Shown in pieces: positions 20,993 to 33,684 of a DNA stretch of 64,000 bases. How positions within the stretch are numbered: position 1 is the first letter of the stretch; the number at the start of each line of letters is the position of its first letter. The notes beneath the pieces were generated by a model. It ran no database searches and was not told where the DNA came from. It saw only the letters and a list, made by a program, of their open reading frames with translations. Source of the stretch: Acanthosepion lycidas (taxonomy: Eukaryota; Mollusca; Cephalopoda; Sepiida; Sepiidae); contig OZ010581.1 in NCBI GenBank assembly GCA_963932145.1, forward strand, positions 84,962,104 through 85,026,103, read 5' to 3'. Made by a program: the position numbers and the translations under genes.

Positions 20993-21714
20993 TGTAGCGA
21001 CTGCTATGTTTTTCCACACCCACATTTTATTCGTCTGCAATTGGCTAATAAATCCATACTGCCTTTCTATAGGACAATTTAGCCATCGCAGACGTTGCTA
21101 TGAATTTTTTGGTTTTGAACTTGCTTACTTGTTTCGTTAGTACAAATTTAGCGATTGGTCAAATTTTAACCAATCACATATTTTAGTGCAGAATCAACTT
21201 TTCTCGCGTTTTCGCTGGAAGCCTATCTGTAGCTTTAAAAAAGGGGGCTTATTCACAAGCCGCCAGTAGAATCCACTAATTTTCGCCTGTCAACACAAAC
21301 CTGACTTTACTCACAGCATTTCAAACGCACACACAGACACACTACATATCTCTCTGACTCTGCCAAGTTCAATCAACCAGGACTCTGTTGATTTCCCGAA
21401 CAGAACACACTTTCTGATCAATTGTATTCTTGTGTTATCCATTCTAACAGCAGACTTCTTCTAATATTGATTCCTGAACATTTCTCTCTAAAGAGAACTT
21501 TCTTTCGAACAATCAATTACAAATCAAAATATGGTAAAAGGGAAGCAACTTCTTTTCCCTTAATCTATACATTGAATACAAATTATTGTATATTTTGTTC
21601 TTGTATGTTATTTCAATATATACTTGTTGTTGTTGATTCACATTTGGAGTTTCGTTGTTTTCTTGAATCATTAATAATACAAAAGATATATGCATTAAAG
21701 AACACACCATAACA
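20993..21714 (-). repeat. Candidate 5' LTR of the outer gypsy element
   Basis: On minus it would start TGTTATGG and end GTCGCTACA next to gag, with an AATAAA (complement near 21026) about 35 bp before the end and a GT-rich tract after it. AATC occurs on both sides (20989-20992 and 21715-21718), which would instead suggest an independent solo LTR. On + it also has CCAAT-like boxes (21151-21175) and a TTTAAAAA box (21236). No partner LTR was found for comparison. Confidence 0.4.
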
Positions 21715-21719
21715 AATCT

Positions 21720-23879
21720 GTAGTGGAAAGTTTGGTGGTTACCATTTATTTAAATAAATCCATACAATTTTTTACTCTACGAATATGTTAAGCTAAGCAA
21801 AATGCAAAAACAACAAGAGAAAAAACAAGAAAGATTTGTGAAAAGACAAAAGGCAAATATTTGAATAACAAGTAATTTTCAATATATTTTTGTAATGAAA
21901 ATATTTTACAAAAATGTACTGGATTTTTTTAGGTGAAATCTTGTCCGTTTTTTTAATTTATGTCGAACTCAAGTTTGGTGAAAGATTAAATTTTGTTAAT
22001 GAGTTCTAATTTGAAAAGATGTTTGTTAGAATCTGTTATTGAAGATTCTGTAAATTAATTAAAAGAGAAAAATTTACATTTAAGAATTTACTGTTCATGT
22101 AAGTAGTAAATGTTTGTAAAGTTGAATGCAATTTTGTTATCAAAGAAGTTGTCTACCTTTGATTGTTTTGTGTAATACAATGTTCTTGAATGTTAAGAAA
22201 TAAAGTTGATTTGTTAGCACTAGCAGTAATTTGTTTAACTTCTGCGTAAGACATTTGATGAGTGAATGGGAATAAAGTTCACTGGTGAGTTTTGGTGAGT
22301 GAGTGTGAATGTCGTTAACTTTGTATAATGTTCGTAGGGACAAAAAACTTAAGATTGTGGGAGGTGAAGTTTAGGTGCAATTCGTTTAATGTCACGATGC
22401 TCACTGGCGAGTGTGAATGAGTTTCTGTTTTTTTTCTTTGGGTAGCTCACAGAGACTTGGCATGAACTTGGATTTCAGTCACGAGCTGTAAAGATTAGTT
22501 AAGCATGGGTGGATAGTCATGCCTTAACCAACGAGGGCTCGAGATTTTTTTTGAAAGTGTTCTGTTATCCACTTTGTACACAGATATTTGACCAAACAGT
22601 TTTTGGGTAGTGGAATAATGTAGAATTTGGATTCTACAAATCCCTCACTGATACCATACCATACTTAATGTGGAAATATTATTTATATGAAACTGAACCT
22701 AAAAAGTTGAAGTAACACAAACACGACACGAGAAGTGGTAAACTTAACTTATTCAAACTGCCACTCAACCTGTTTTGCTCCCAGCATTCCCTAGTGAGAC
22801 CGTAAGTGCTTACAATCATCATAATCATAATCAACATTATTGATGTTGTTATAAACAATTACAATACAGGAGAGGGCTACCCTAGCAGAGCAGGGTGCCT
22901 GAAAAGACTGTGACCATTTGTTTTTCTGGTCATTTTTGTCGCATTAGGTAACATTAAGTTCTGGCAGATACCAGTGATATGTGTTACAGAGAATGCTAAA
23001 ACTATTTTTTGTGGTGAGGAACATGATTGAGTGAAGGGAGATGATAAATGTTCCCTTTATATTATAACTTTTGTCTATTTTTAAGCAGTCATTGCATTTT
23101 ATTTCTATCGTAGGGTCACTCACATCATACAAGCAGAAATATCTTTGTGTTCACAGGAATAAAAAATATACACAGAAATACCACTAAAAGCATGTTAAAT
23201 TATAAATTAAAATCGTACAATTTATTTATTTTTGTGTACTGATGTGTGTATTTTTGGTTATAAGTGTTTTAAAGTTGCATGTAATAAAAAGAAGACACTT
23301 TTGAGTGGTCTGTGGTGAAATGACTGAATTCAGCGTCTTTTGGTGGGAAGTCCTTTTCTGGAAGGAACAGTTTCTGATGCATGCTAGGAAAACTTTTCTT
23401 TTTTCTTTATTTCAAACAACGTTTTAATTTTATTTGTTTTATTTTATTTATGATATTCATTATTCAATATAAAAGTTTTCACTCATATTGGTTATTGGCC
23501 AGAAAATGTAGGTAAAACTTTGAAAATATGGACTTGTTAATTACAGAATTACAGAATAAAGATGCGTTTTTTCAAGAGACAATGATGACAAGGATTTGTT
23601 TTATATGAATTTAGATAATGGTGAGACAGTTTTTAGAACATGGCTACTGTGTTCTCCATTAAAATGTGCTCTATATTGCTTTCTTTGCATGTTTTTCCAA
23701 AAAACTAAAAAAAAAGTTCTTTTGTACAGCCAGATGTAAAGAAAGTTAACCCCCAGATTATTAGATCATGAAAAATTTCTCATTACATTGAACCACTTAA
23801 AAAGTGGAAAGAATCTGAAATGCAACTACAGAAATAGAGACAATTGATTTTGCTGTTCAGATAGCACAACAGAAGTCAT
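21720..23879. other. AT-rich stretch without recognisable genes
   Basis: Only short chance open frames. About 22690-22860 is a copy of the repeat at 2815-2980. Around 22250-22420 GTGAGTGTGAATG words recur. Nothing else is supportable. Confidence 0.5.
22690..22860. repeat. Dispersed repeat (first copy 2815-2980)
   Basis: Same orientation as the first copy. It ends with AATCAACATTATTGATGTTG followed by TTATAAACA in both. Confidence 0.55.
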
Positions 23880-25210
23880 TTGAGAAATAGAAAATTATAA
23901 TATCAAGAATTCTTGATTGTGTGCTGTATTTAGCCAACAAACCTTACCCTTGCGTGGTCACTCAGAAGATCTAAGTGTAAATGATACTATAGAAATTCCC
24001 TTGAAATTTTCAAGTTACTTGCCAAATATGACCCAGATGCTAATCAACATCTTCACAAAATTCAGTAGGTAGGTAGCTATGCTGTGTCTTATCTCTCTTT
24101 ACATAGCTAAAATGATTTCATCAGACTGCTTGGTGATCACATCTGAACAGAAATTGTTCAAAGAATTTTAAAGGCCAAGTATTTTGCTATTATGTTTGAT
24201 AGTATGCCAGATATTTCATATACAGACCAAATGTCCCAAGTAATTTGATATTTGCACATTGAAGACACAGAAATCAGAGTTGAGTCTTTTATCAACTTCA
24301 TTCAGTTACATGGGAAATTAGCTAATCAAATTGCAGAACAAATTTGTGATAAATTGCAAGCAGATGGTCTAAGAGGAGTGCTGTGGACAGGGGTATATGA
24401 TAGTGCTGCAACTATGGCTGGACACATAATTGGTGTTCAGAAATGTATTCTGGATGTAAACCCCAAACCAATGTTTGTGTCATGTAACAAACAATCAGTT
24501 AATCATGCTGGTGTACATGCAGCTAGTGTAGAGACAAATCTGTGACTTTTTTGGCACTGTGCAAAATGTGTACACATTTTTCTCAGTCTCTACTCACAGG
24601 TAGGACCTTCTTTAAGAACATGTACCAATTAATGTGAAGCAATCTTGTGACACAAGATGGAGTTCAAAGCATGAACTTACTGAGTACACTGAAGAAATAT
24701 CAGAAGCTTTGGAAGAGATAGATTAGAAAAAATCTCAGAAATCAAATGAGATGCAAGCAGCTTATTAGTTTGCATTATGAACTATCCTTTCTTTTTATTC
24801 CTTTATTTTTGAAGCCTAGTGCTTACTGGATTGAATGATGCTCAGAAATACCTCTAAGAAAAGGGGCATGTGCTTGATCAGTGTGTTAAAAAGTTAAAAG
24901 CATTGACTCTGATTTGCAAGGAAAAGCATGATTCTCTAGTCACAGAGGCAGTTAAGAGAGCTATGCAGATATGTAAATCATATGACATCTCTACAGAAAG
25001 AACAGGAAGGTGAAAGAAAAGTAATAATTCTGGTTTAAATGTAATCCAGGAAATAAACTGGGGACGACTTGAGTCAAAAGATAAGCTAACAGATGAAATA
25101 AATTATGTACAATGTAGATAAATACACTTCATGAACTTATTTGCTTTTCTGAAAGTTCAAACATTGTTAGATGTAGAAAAGCATAACATCATTGTTCAAC
25201 ACATTCAGCA
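23880..25210 (+). pseudogene. hAT-type transposase remnant (ZMYM1-like)
   Basis: Broken frames on + recall the hAT transposase relatives often annotated as zinc finger MYM-type protein 1-like. The pieces are ILDCVLYLANK near 23905, and near 24190 a FDSMPDISYTDQ-like segment holding the first RNase-H-fold Asp. A 97-codon open frame (24252-24545) follows with VESFINFIQLHGKLANQI and VYDSAATMAG, corresponding to the second conserved Asp region. A degraded stretch resembling the later SRW..H and helical region follows to about 25210. Stops and shifts separate the pieces. Terminal inverted repeats and the 8-bp duplication expected of hAT elements were not found. Confidence 0.65.
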
Positions 25211-26919
25211 CTTAATGTGAAATATTTTGAATTAAATTGCCACATTTTCAAATAATTCTCTTATGGCAGCTGAAGTTTCAAAATATCATTCTCTATAATG
25301 ATAGTTTGATAACATAAAGAGGATGTTTTGAATCTGAAGTAATTTTTTTTTATTTTTCTTCAAGTATTTTAACTTTTTAAATAAGATTAATTTATTGAAA
25401 GGGCTTTAAAATATTTTCTGATAATTCTGTTTTATTAATATTTTGTGACCTGCGACCTAGAAAAGTTAAATTACATTTTTTTTAAATTTCCATGTACTTT
25501 TGTATTTAAAATTATATTTATTTCTGTTTTTCTGTCAAATATAATTATAGAGACAACTGTACCAGAATCATTGAACTCATAATCAAGTTACAGGTACTAA
25601 TATCAGTAAAGAAGCACTTAAATAGATCATAGGATGTCAAAGGTAGCAAACAAATATGTTCTAAACTGTTTGCCATTATATCTCTAGAAAGTCAGTATCT
25701 TTCAGAAACAGTATCTTTTTCCCTCTTGTCACAATTCTTATTTAGATTGTTCTCTTATTTGCAGTTATTATTTCTTTCTTTTCTCTTGTGGCTCTTACAA
25801 GTATAGAATAAAAAATTATCTTGGGGATTGGTTGTTTGGTCATAAGAATAATGATATTATAAAAATGTCATGCTGGTCTATAGGAGGTCTGCACAATTAA
25901 AATGTAGAAAGGGCCCCATTGCTTGCAGAAAATTAGCTGTGGGCCACAAGGGTTAATTTTTAGAGTATTTACTAGGTGAAAAAATGGTGCAAATGGAGTA
26001 ATGACTTCTAAAAGAGGTACATCTTAATCAAAATCAAAGATTGTGCATCATTTTTTGGTGATAGTTGAGCAGGTATCAACAGTTTCTTTCTTTATTTTTT
26101 TATCTGTGGTTATGTGATGCATTTTTCATTTTTTTTTTTTTTAGATATTCCAACATTTAATATTTTAAAAAAAAATTATTATAACTCAACAATAATAGAA
26201 CAAAATTGGAAAAGATGACTGCTTTTCAGTTTTAACCCCCACCCCCAATGACTAAGATCAAAATATTAAGTTGGATTTTCTCACCCTCACATACACTTTC
26301 TTCAAACAGCAAACTCTATCCACACATTTCTATGTGGGAGTCTCAAAAGGGTTTATTCATATCACTACAGATTCAACTTTAGTCTGGATGAAACCAATGA
26401 ATTTCAGTGTGAGACAGAAATAGATATATAGAGAATAAGAATGTCTACTCAGATATGAGTATCTACTACAAAAATAGCATTTAAAGATTAATAAAGAAAA
26501 ACTTCATTACTTCTTTAGAAAATTGCTTTATGTTTGGATATACAACTGAGCAGATATGAAAATTTTGAGAATCTATGACAAGAAACATTTTGTTTTAAAG
26601 GCACTAATTAGCCATGCATGAGTTGCTTACTTTCTTCATAGTTCAATCTGTCTAGAGTACATCAGATCTAATGACGATTCAGTTGGAATGCACGTTTGAA
26701 TCCTGACAGAAAGGGCATATTTTTCTTTAATTTTAATAAGATTTCTTAATAAAAAATAAATAAATATACTAAATTGAGCATCTACTCAAATACAAGTATC
26801 CACTAAAAAAACTTGTATTTGTGTAGACACTCCATTTATTTATTAAATATTAAACAGTATATTTACTTATTTATAAGTGATAAAATCTGTCGGATTAATA
26901 AGAAATCCATTACTTCTTT

Positions 26920-26922
<3 letters not shown>
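25211..26922. other. AT-rich non-coding stretch
   Basis: Homopolymer T and A runs and short chance frames only; no gene or mobile element recognised. Confidence 0.5.

Positions 26923-26959
<37 letters not shown>
26923..26959. repeat. (TA)n microsatellite
   Basis: About 18 TA units; the 61-codon frame spanning it is not a gene. Confidence 0.95.
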
Positions 26960-26961
<2 letters not shown>

Positions 26962-27000
26962 GTCTAGCATGAAACAGCCTGTCACCTCTAAGTGTTGACT

Positions 27001-27058
27001 TCAATGTACACTTTTATATTTACACACGAGCGTGTGTAAATATAAAAGTGTACATTGA
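27001..27058. repeat. 58-bp near-perfect palindrome (28-bp arms, 2-bp centre)
   Basis: Left arm 27001-27028 is the exact reverse complement of 27031-27058, with only AG between. It lies between two long (TA)n tracts. A 25-bp unit beginning GATATTGAGTTATC is tandemly repeated directly after it (27057-27081 and 27086-27110). Confidence 0.95.
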
Positions 27059-27110
27059 TATTGAGTTATCCCATAAATATACTCTGATATTGAGTTATCC
27101 CATAAATATA
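27057..27110. repeat. 25-bp tandem duplication
   Basis: Two identical copies of a 25-bp unit (27057-27081, 27086-27110) separated by 4 bases. The first overlaps the end of the 58-bp palindrome. Confidence 0.95.
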
Positions 27111-27131
27111 GCACACCTTAAGAGTATATTT

Positions 27132-27134
<3 letters not shown>

Positions 27135-27185
<51 letters not shown>
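27135..27185. repeat. (TA)n microsatellite
   Basis: About 25 TA units. Confidence 0.95.
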
Positions 27186-27189
<4 letters not shown>

Positions 27190-28199
27190 AAATTCTTACA
27201 TTAGTCACACATTCACTCTTGACCTGTCAACTTTTGAAATTCAGCACAATTTGTGCACACATTGTCCATCATATCACAAACATTCAAAATACAACTAATA
27301 ACATATGACAAATACTAGTGGATAATAACAAAATAGACTATAGCACCCAATTCGAGGAAAGATTCAAAAGCCTAGAAGCTATTATTATACAAAATAAACT
27401 GTCAACATTAAATAAAATATCTTTTGGCAATTCATTAGCCATTTTGAAAGGGTTTTTTGTTGTTAATATATTTTCTGTGTGGTTTTGAAGCTGGGTTGTT
27501 TAGAAATAGTTATAATTCAAAGCTATCCTGGATAGGAGTAGTACAAAAACTTCTGCCTCTTCAATTATAATAGTGAATGCCCACAACAATATAAAATAGC
27601 AGTGATAAAAAAAAAATTTCCTAAATAGAGCATACTTAACCTCCTCTTTCAGAAAATATTTTTCATTGAATATTGGATAATAATAATTTTCCCAACTATG
27701 TTATCAGTAATCTTATGATTATTTGCAAAGAAGCTTTCATCCTTTAAGTTAAAAAAGTCATCAACAAAAGATATGATGTCATTATCTGTTATAGAGTAGT
27801 TTCACAGTGGAGGCTTGTATTTCACTAAGTCGGTCCTAAAAAGGTTTGACGTACAAAACGTTAGGAACTTGATATAATAGTTAATGACGCAGCAATCTAG
27901 TTGTGGTAGTTGATACTTTAATGTCTGACATCGACTGACTCACCAACTCTCTGAGCTCACTGACGACTGCTACTACTACTACTTATTATAGGTGGGAGAG
28001 ACATGATCCTTTTCATCAGTTTTCCTGGGTATTTGGTCTTTTGTAACTACCTCAGCAAGTTGTTTTAGTACTCTCCATTGATGGTGTGGCCATTTTTAAG
28101 CTAGTCAATAGCTTAAAAATTGAGGCTATCTCCTTCCTTGCAGATGAGATGACCTTGACCTTTCTTGGAGCAAGTGAGGTGAGATGTTTCCACTGCTTG

Positions 28200-28720
28200 G
28201 ATTGTCTCTGTCTCAAAGTGGCTTAACACTCATCCTGTGTTAGAAAACATTCAAGGAAATCAAATAATGTCAGATTTTCCTGTGATGTGATCAGCCTAGT
28301 GCACTTTGGATCAGGTGTCAGAAGGTATGGCACTCACTGAGCAGAACCTTTTGTCATGCTAAGTTCATTGTGCATATTCTCAACTCTCTTACAGGATATG
28401 CTAATAACATTGGCTATTTGATTTATTGTCAATTGCCTGTCATCATGTGATGAACATGATCAATGTTTTCCTCAGTGGTGGCAGTTGCAGGATGTCCAGA
28501 CCATGGGTCATCTTCAAGACTCTCTCTTCCCCTCCTAAATTCTGCTATCCACTTTTGCACTGTTAATAAAGCTGGAGCATCATCCTCTAATGTAGCAACC
28601 ATGTCAGCATGAATGTTCTTGGGGGTTAAACCCTTTTTCTGCAGGTACTTGATAATATGACAATGCTAAATTTTGTCCATTTTCAAGAGAATTTGCTACT
28701 AGTTACTTTTTAAGTTTTCT
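28200..28720 (-). pseudogene. Mariner transposase N-terminal fragment
   Basis: The minus strand encodes the DNA-binding half of a mariner transposase. It reads IIKYLQKKGLTP followed by HADMVATLEDDAPALLTVQKWIAEFRRGRESLEDDPWSGHP, of which the WxxxFRRGRESLEDDPxxGHP pattern is the diagnostic linker between the two helix-turn-helix units. TINQIANVISIS and the start of the next helix follow. Stops occur near 28430 and 28355. No catalytic Asp motif (DETW or the D34D region) follows, so it is truncated. Confidence 0.75.
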
Positions 28721-29589
28721 TTGAACAGTCAGATGTCAGTTTACCTGGGCAGGAATATTGCAGTTATTAATAAGAAGAGTTGTAATTAATGCATACAAGA
28801 TTTCACAGCTCCCGCATCACTCCTTAATAGTCATCTTATAAGTGTGTGTATGTGTGCATGTGCAAGCTTTGTGAGACCCATTTTTCTGTGATATTGACCA
28901 TAGAAATCATTTCAGGCAACCAGAAGTTGTCAAAGAACATAGAATGCCATTTCTAACAAAATAGAGTGAGATATTCAGTTTCTTGTGAAGTACAAAAAAG
29001 ATTTTGAACCTAACAAATGGAAGGATGGATAAGGCTTAATTCAACCTTTAAATTTATATAAAGTCATTGAAGGTAGAATTAGTTTGACAACTTTATTGTG
29101 TACAGCCTCAAAAGTGTATGGAATTTTACCAATTAACTTATACAGCTGAACCCTTCCAGGAATTTTTTGTAGCAGTTTTAAGTTGATTTCTTCAATTGTA
29201 TATTTGTATTTGTAATTTGGGGGCAAAAATACCTCATTGAAACTGACAGTTTCTGATATTTTGGTATATGTTTTATATTTTAAATGAATGAAAAATATTG
29301 GATCCTGAACATTTTAGAATATTTGCCTGAAGAATATTTTGAAGATTTCACATGGTTAAAATGAATAAATAATCCAAATGTGATTTTTGGTGACTTTCAA
29401 TGACCTTGGAGTTCAACACTACTTATCCTCTCATCTTTTTCTACTAAAATGCACCAATTTACCTCCAATAATATAACTGTTCAGCTTTAATATAAATACA
29501 CACACACACACGTTTCATTGAATGTGACAGCCAAGAAAAAATTACAGTTTCTCTTTATGAAAGTGAGAAGAATGGACAATACAGAACAG
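28721..29589. other. AT-rich non-coding stretch
   Basis: Contains a short (CA)n run near 29497-29510 and chance frames, including a 61-codon minus frame at 29041-29226 that I do not recognise. No supportable gene. Confidence 0.45.
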
Positions 29590-30960
29590 GATTCAGGATG
29601 GCGATTGATATTGCATTTAAATTTTTGAAGATCATAGGTGGCAGGGAAGCAAGAAAGAAGAGAATTTCATAGGTGAGAAGTACAAGAGAAAAATCTATTA
29701 AAATAGAACTTCAACAATAAAATGATGAGATCTAGTTGCCAGTCTAGTAGTCTGCTTAAATTCATGTGGACAAGGTATCAGGAATGAAAGTTCTTTAGAA
29801 CAATTGCCATGAAATTATTTCTAGAAAAGACAGAAGGAAGGCATGCCATGGTGGTGGAAAAAGACTGAAGAAGAGATACTATGTAAGGACAAATAACATT
29901 ACTGATCATTTTATGGATTTTGTCAATGATCTTGAGATATATAGCAGGGACACCAAACAAAATATAGAAGGAATATTCAATGCATGGAGAAATGGTAGAT
30001 TTATAAATGTGCAAAAATGATTCTGGCAAAAAGAATTTCTGGCACAACACAGTGAGCCAACTTTCCTTTGATTCAATATAAAAATCATTGTATTTCATGT
30101 CAGTGAAAATGTGAAACCAAGAAAGCATAAAGACTTAGTCTCCAGCCAATTTTACATTGTTAAACCTATTGGACTTACTATTAAGATATGAGTAAATAGT
30201 TGTCATCAGCATAAATACTGAATTGGGAACTGATGACATCAGGAAGGTTATTGATGAAAATAAGAAACAACAGGGATTCAAAGATAGAGCCTTGGGAACC
30301 CCCACTTTAATGTGAAAGGATATGTTCAATATGAATTTAAATTGTTAATAAAGATTGGGTCAAGTTGAATATTTGGCCAAAAACACCATAGTCCTTCAAA
30401 AGACCAGCATGCCAAATCCTGTCAAACACTTTCAAAATATCTAAAGTTTGATATAACAGATTCAGTAATAACCATTAACAGTTGACCTAGAGAAACAAAT
30501 ATTATACAGTTTATCTGAAAGGAGGGCATGTGAAGTGAGATACTTAACCAATTTGGAGTTGATTAGAGTATCTAGTACTTTGTCAAAAAGAAGTAAAAGA
30601 CTAATAGAACAATAATTTGAAGGATTAGAAGATTAACACAGTTCTTAAACACAGGAACTACAGAAAATGGTTTCTAACAAGCTGGAAAGCAAGAAGCAGA
30701 AATTGTAGAGTTTGAATAGAACAAATGCAAGTTCAGGAGCTCATTTCCTTAGGACAATTGTGAGGATACATATGCCATGTGGGGATCTAGTTTGGAGATA
30801 ATAGCAGACACTATGGACAGAGTTATGTGCATATCACTCAGTAGAGATTCCATTTTAGGTGGAAAATCAAGCAAAGCAATGTGTTGAGTGTAGTTGGGAA
30901 AGAATTTCCAAGCAAAGCATTCTGTTTTATCAGCAGTAGATGACAATATTTCAAACTGAT
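29590..30960 (-). pseudogene. CR1/RTE-like LINE reverse transcriptase remnant
   Basis: The minus strand carries a decayed non-LTR pol. From upstream: LSSTADKTECFAWKF with SKLDP near 30946-30760 (RT N-terminal linker), a VGVPK..LLFLIFIN..LPDVI piece near 30310-30230 (RT motif around the GxPQGS box), then YADDN near 30200. The C-terminal region YKSTISPCIEYS and LKIIDKIHKMI lies at 30020-29900, and a closing CFPATYDLQKFK block ends near 29600. The order fits a single LINE. Frames are disrupted throughout, and the endonuclease was not found. It is inactive. Confidence 0.7.
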
Positions 30961-31403
30961 TGAAGAGAGGATAGATTGAGGATTTACTTTGGTTAACACA
31001 CTCTCACAGAACTGTCAGTAATCATGTGAGCTAAACTTGCAAGTGGCTATACAGTGTCTCACTCTATCCATAGTGGTTATTATACAAGTTGGTTCCTTTC
31101 TCTGTCATACTATAAAAATAGAATATGAAAGTAGCTCTGACATGATTTGAATATATGACCTATAGGTTTACAGGTAAATCCGGTATTCATTACTATCCTG
31201 CTGTTTGAATACAGGTTTAACTTGAATTGTTTTTCTGTTACACAGAAGGAAAGAGACAACAAATTTGTATATCAAAACTCTGTGTGTGGAAACTTGTAAA
31301 ATTAGTAAATATGACAGTATTTATTTTCAAATAATAGTAATGCATTAAACTTATTTAAAATGATGAAAACTAAATTTTAACATTTTTGTATTTTTATTAC
31401 ATT
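30961..31403. other. AT-rich non-coding stretch
   Basis: No convincing open frame, repeat pair or motif seen. Confidence 0.4.
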
Positions 31404-31667
31404 CTAACAAGACAGCTGTGGCTCTGTTGCTGAATGCCACTCTTTGTGGTTGTCCAGATATTCACCAATCCACTCTGATGAGATTCTTTCAGAAAAATCG
31501 TAGGCTAAGTTGACTAGCTCTGAATCTGTTAATTTGTTGATCCATTCCTTTTTCTTTAATGCTGCTAACCAAGGCCTTACCTCTACTGCTTTTCCAGTGA
31601 ATATTGGGATCTTTGATTCACTTGATATAACTTTATGAACTGAACCAATATTTGTATCCACCATCAT
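31404..31667 (-). pseudogene. Retrotransposon gag-like N-terminal fragment
   Basis: Open frame of 87 codons on minus. The sequence IPIFTGKAVEVRPWLAALKKKEWI followed by LAYDFSERISSEWIGEYL has the look of the gag capsid N-terminus in invertebrate retroelements, with the P-x-F-x-G...W pattern at the beginning of the domain. No zinc knuckle or pol sequence follows. The frame ends at 31404 and is followed by AT-rich DNA, so the element is truncated. It is preceded on minus by LTR-like sequence (next entry). The family is uncertain. Confidence 0.5.
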
Positions 31668-31831
31668 TTAGAAAACAAATCACAAGGTGAATTTTGTACA
31701 GATTCAAGAGAAAATAGAGGGAAATAGTCATTTACCTTGTATTTTGGTGATACTTGAATGGTGAGGGTGTTTTTCATTCTTCATTCTCCAGTTTTTCTTT
31801 TTTCTTGGATGAGTTCCTGGGGTTGAATTCT

Positions 31832-32790
31832 AGGGCACCACTGTACCAATTGTGGATTAGTCCCTGGAGTTGAATCCTTCGTCATGGACACTAGTTATGA
31901 CACTGAATGCCACTCTTAATTTGGTTGATGCCCATTGGCCTATCTCCAATGAGCCACTCTGAACACATCTTGCATCTGCATGTTGTGTTTTTGTGTTTCA
32001 GTGTCTATAGGAATATCAGTGAAGAACTGTTGAAGTTCAGCTTGACTCCTCTCTGTCGTGGCTATGGTAAAAATTTAATTAACTTCAACAACACTCATTA
32101 ACAAGTGTAAAAATAACAACTTTTATTTATGGCACTATGATTAAGATTATGAATACATAAACAAAAGGGATTTGAAGATATTTCCCCATATAATGCATTC
32201 TTAAGCTGGGAAGAAGAAGTTGACTGATGACTGCAGTTATGGCTAAACAGCTCCAAAAAGTGGAGCAGAGAACAGAACTTTAGCTGATTGAGGCACCATG
32301 GTCATCTAGCAGGGAGAGTGTTGGTCTACTAGTGGTGAAACCAGTTAGATCTAACTTCTGCTCTTTCAGCAACTACTTTTATGGGGGTGCAAACCCCAGT
32401 TGCACTGCTCTGATTGGCTAGCCAATAATAATGCTTGACCAATGGTCTTGTCATATGCCTGGAAGGGGAGGAAGGAAAGCCTCCAAGAACCCAATATGAT
32501 CAGTGGTCCAATCATAATAGCCCTGTGTATCGTAAGTAGTAAGTATCAGAGGGGAGATGAAAAGATCTATCTCAGCCCTTTTCTCATTGGCAGGCCAATC
32601 AAAATTGTGGCCTTGTATTGCTCATATCTACCTTCAGTGGAACATTTTCCATGTTCTGGAATCTCACTTTCATTTAACTTGATTATCATCAATTCTGTCT
32701 GAAAGTATGTTATATCCCTGATCAATACAAACCTGACCTGTAAAGATTTGCTTTGTGTCACTCATTTTGACAAACAATCCCTTTATCAAA
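31832..32790 (-). repeat. Possible 5' LTR and primer-binding site of the gag fragment
   Basis: On minus, ATCCACA (ending at 31851) is followed after AT by TGGTACAGTGG, the layout of an LTR end followed by a primer-binding site starting TGG. The upstream limit near 32790 is a guess. No second LTR is present, so this rests on arrangement only. Confidence 0.3.
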
Positions 32791-33139
32791 TGAAAAAAAA
32801 TCCACTCAAGTTAAACAGACCTACCACCTAACAACCACTCCCACCCAAGCTAACAATTTCACCTCTCACACTATACTCCATAAGTGACACAAACTAGATA
32901 ATTCATGGTATTGCATTGTTTTAACATGAAAAGTATTTTTCATTCTTTAGAATTAAAAAGTAGATCACCAGTCAACTTTTGGCATCAGTCATAGTGTCAT
33001 ACAGCCACTGCTTAAAGTTTAAAATCTAACATCACGTTAATAATTTTTCTTAACTGTTTATCACATGACTTTTTAATTAACTGCTTTTTTTTTTTATAAT
33101 AAATAAATTTTGAATTTTTTCTATTAAATGTAAAAAATC

Positions 33140-33255
33140 TCATTAATTTTCTTTGAATTTTTACAATATTTTAAAAAGACAGCTGATTAGTTTATTTAGT
33201 CACCTATATATTTTGCATTTTTTAAATATTGGTGTGTTAAACTAGTGATTTATTA
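33140..33255. repeat. Old repeat pair member (partner 33950-34060)
   Basis: Shares GACAGCTGATTAG / GGCAGTTGCTTAG, TTAGTCACCTATAT and ATTGGTGTGTTAAACT-type words with 33950-34060 in the same orientation. Divergent and AT-rich; family unknown. Confidence 0.5.
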
Positions 33256-33415
33256 ATATTCAATAGAGAAACAAATATAAATAATCTTGCCATTATTTAT
33301 TTGATTGAACTAATATTTCTTTTTTAATAACACTGTGTTAGACTAATTTAAAAATGAAAATTAAATTTAACATTTTCTCTGAATTTTTATTTTCACAAAA
33401 TAACTGTCAATTTAA

Positions 33416-33481
33416 AGTTTAAAATGTAATCAAATGATGAAAGATTTTAAAATCTTTCATCATTTGATTACATTTTAAACT
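33416..33481. repeat. 66-bp perfect palindrome with no spacer
   Basis: 33-bp arms meet exactly between 33448 and 33449, and every base pairs out to 33416/33481. It sits in AT-rich DNA between the two members of an old repeat pair. No mobile-element coding adjoins it. Confidence 0.97.
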
Positions 33482-33684
33482 ATTAATCATTTTTCTTATT
33501 AGTGGCTTATTAACTTATAAAAATACAAAGATTTTTTTGTATATGATGAACATAAAGGTATTTTTTTTAAGTGTTTACATCTTGATTTTTAACAAAAAAC
33601 TAGATACGGGAATACCAGTTGCTGTAAGCTTGGATAACAACTGAGATTTTCTAATCGGAGAACCATTTTCCAATTCCAGTCAGG

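Noticed and set aside
26813..26998. Frame with repeated Tyr-Ile
   Set aside because: Made by a (TA)n microsatellite.
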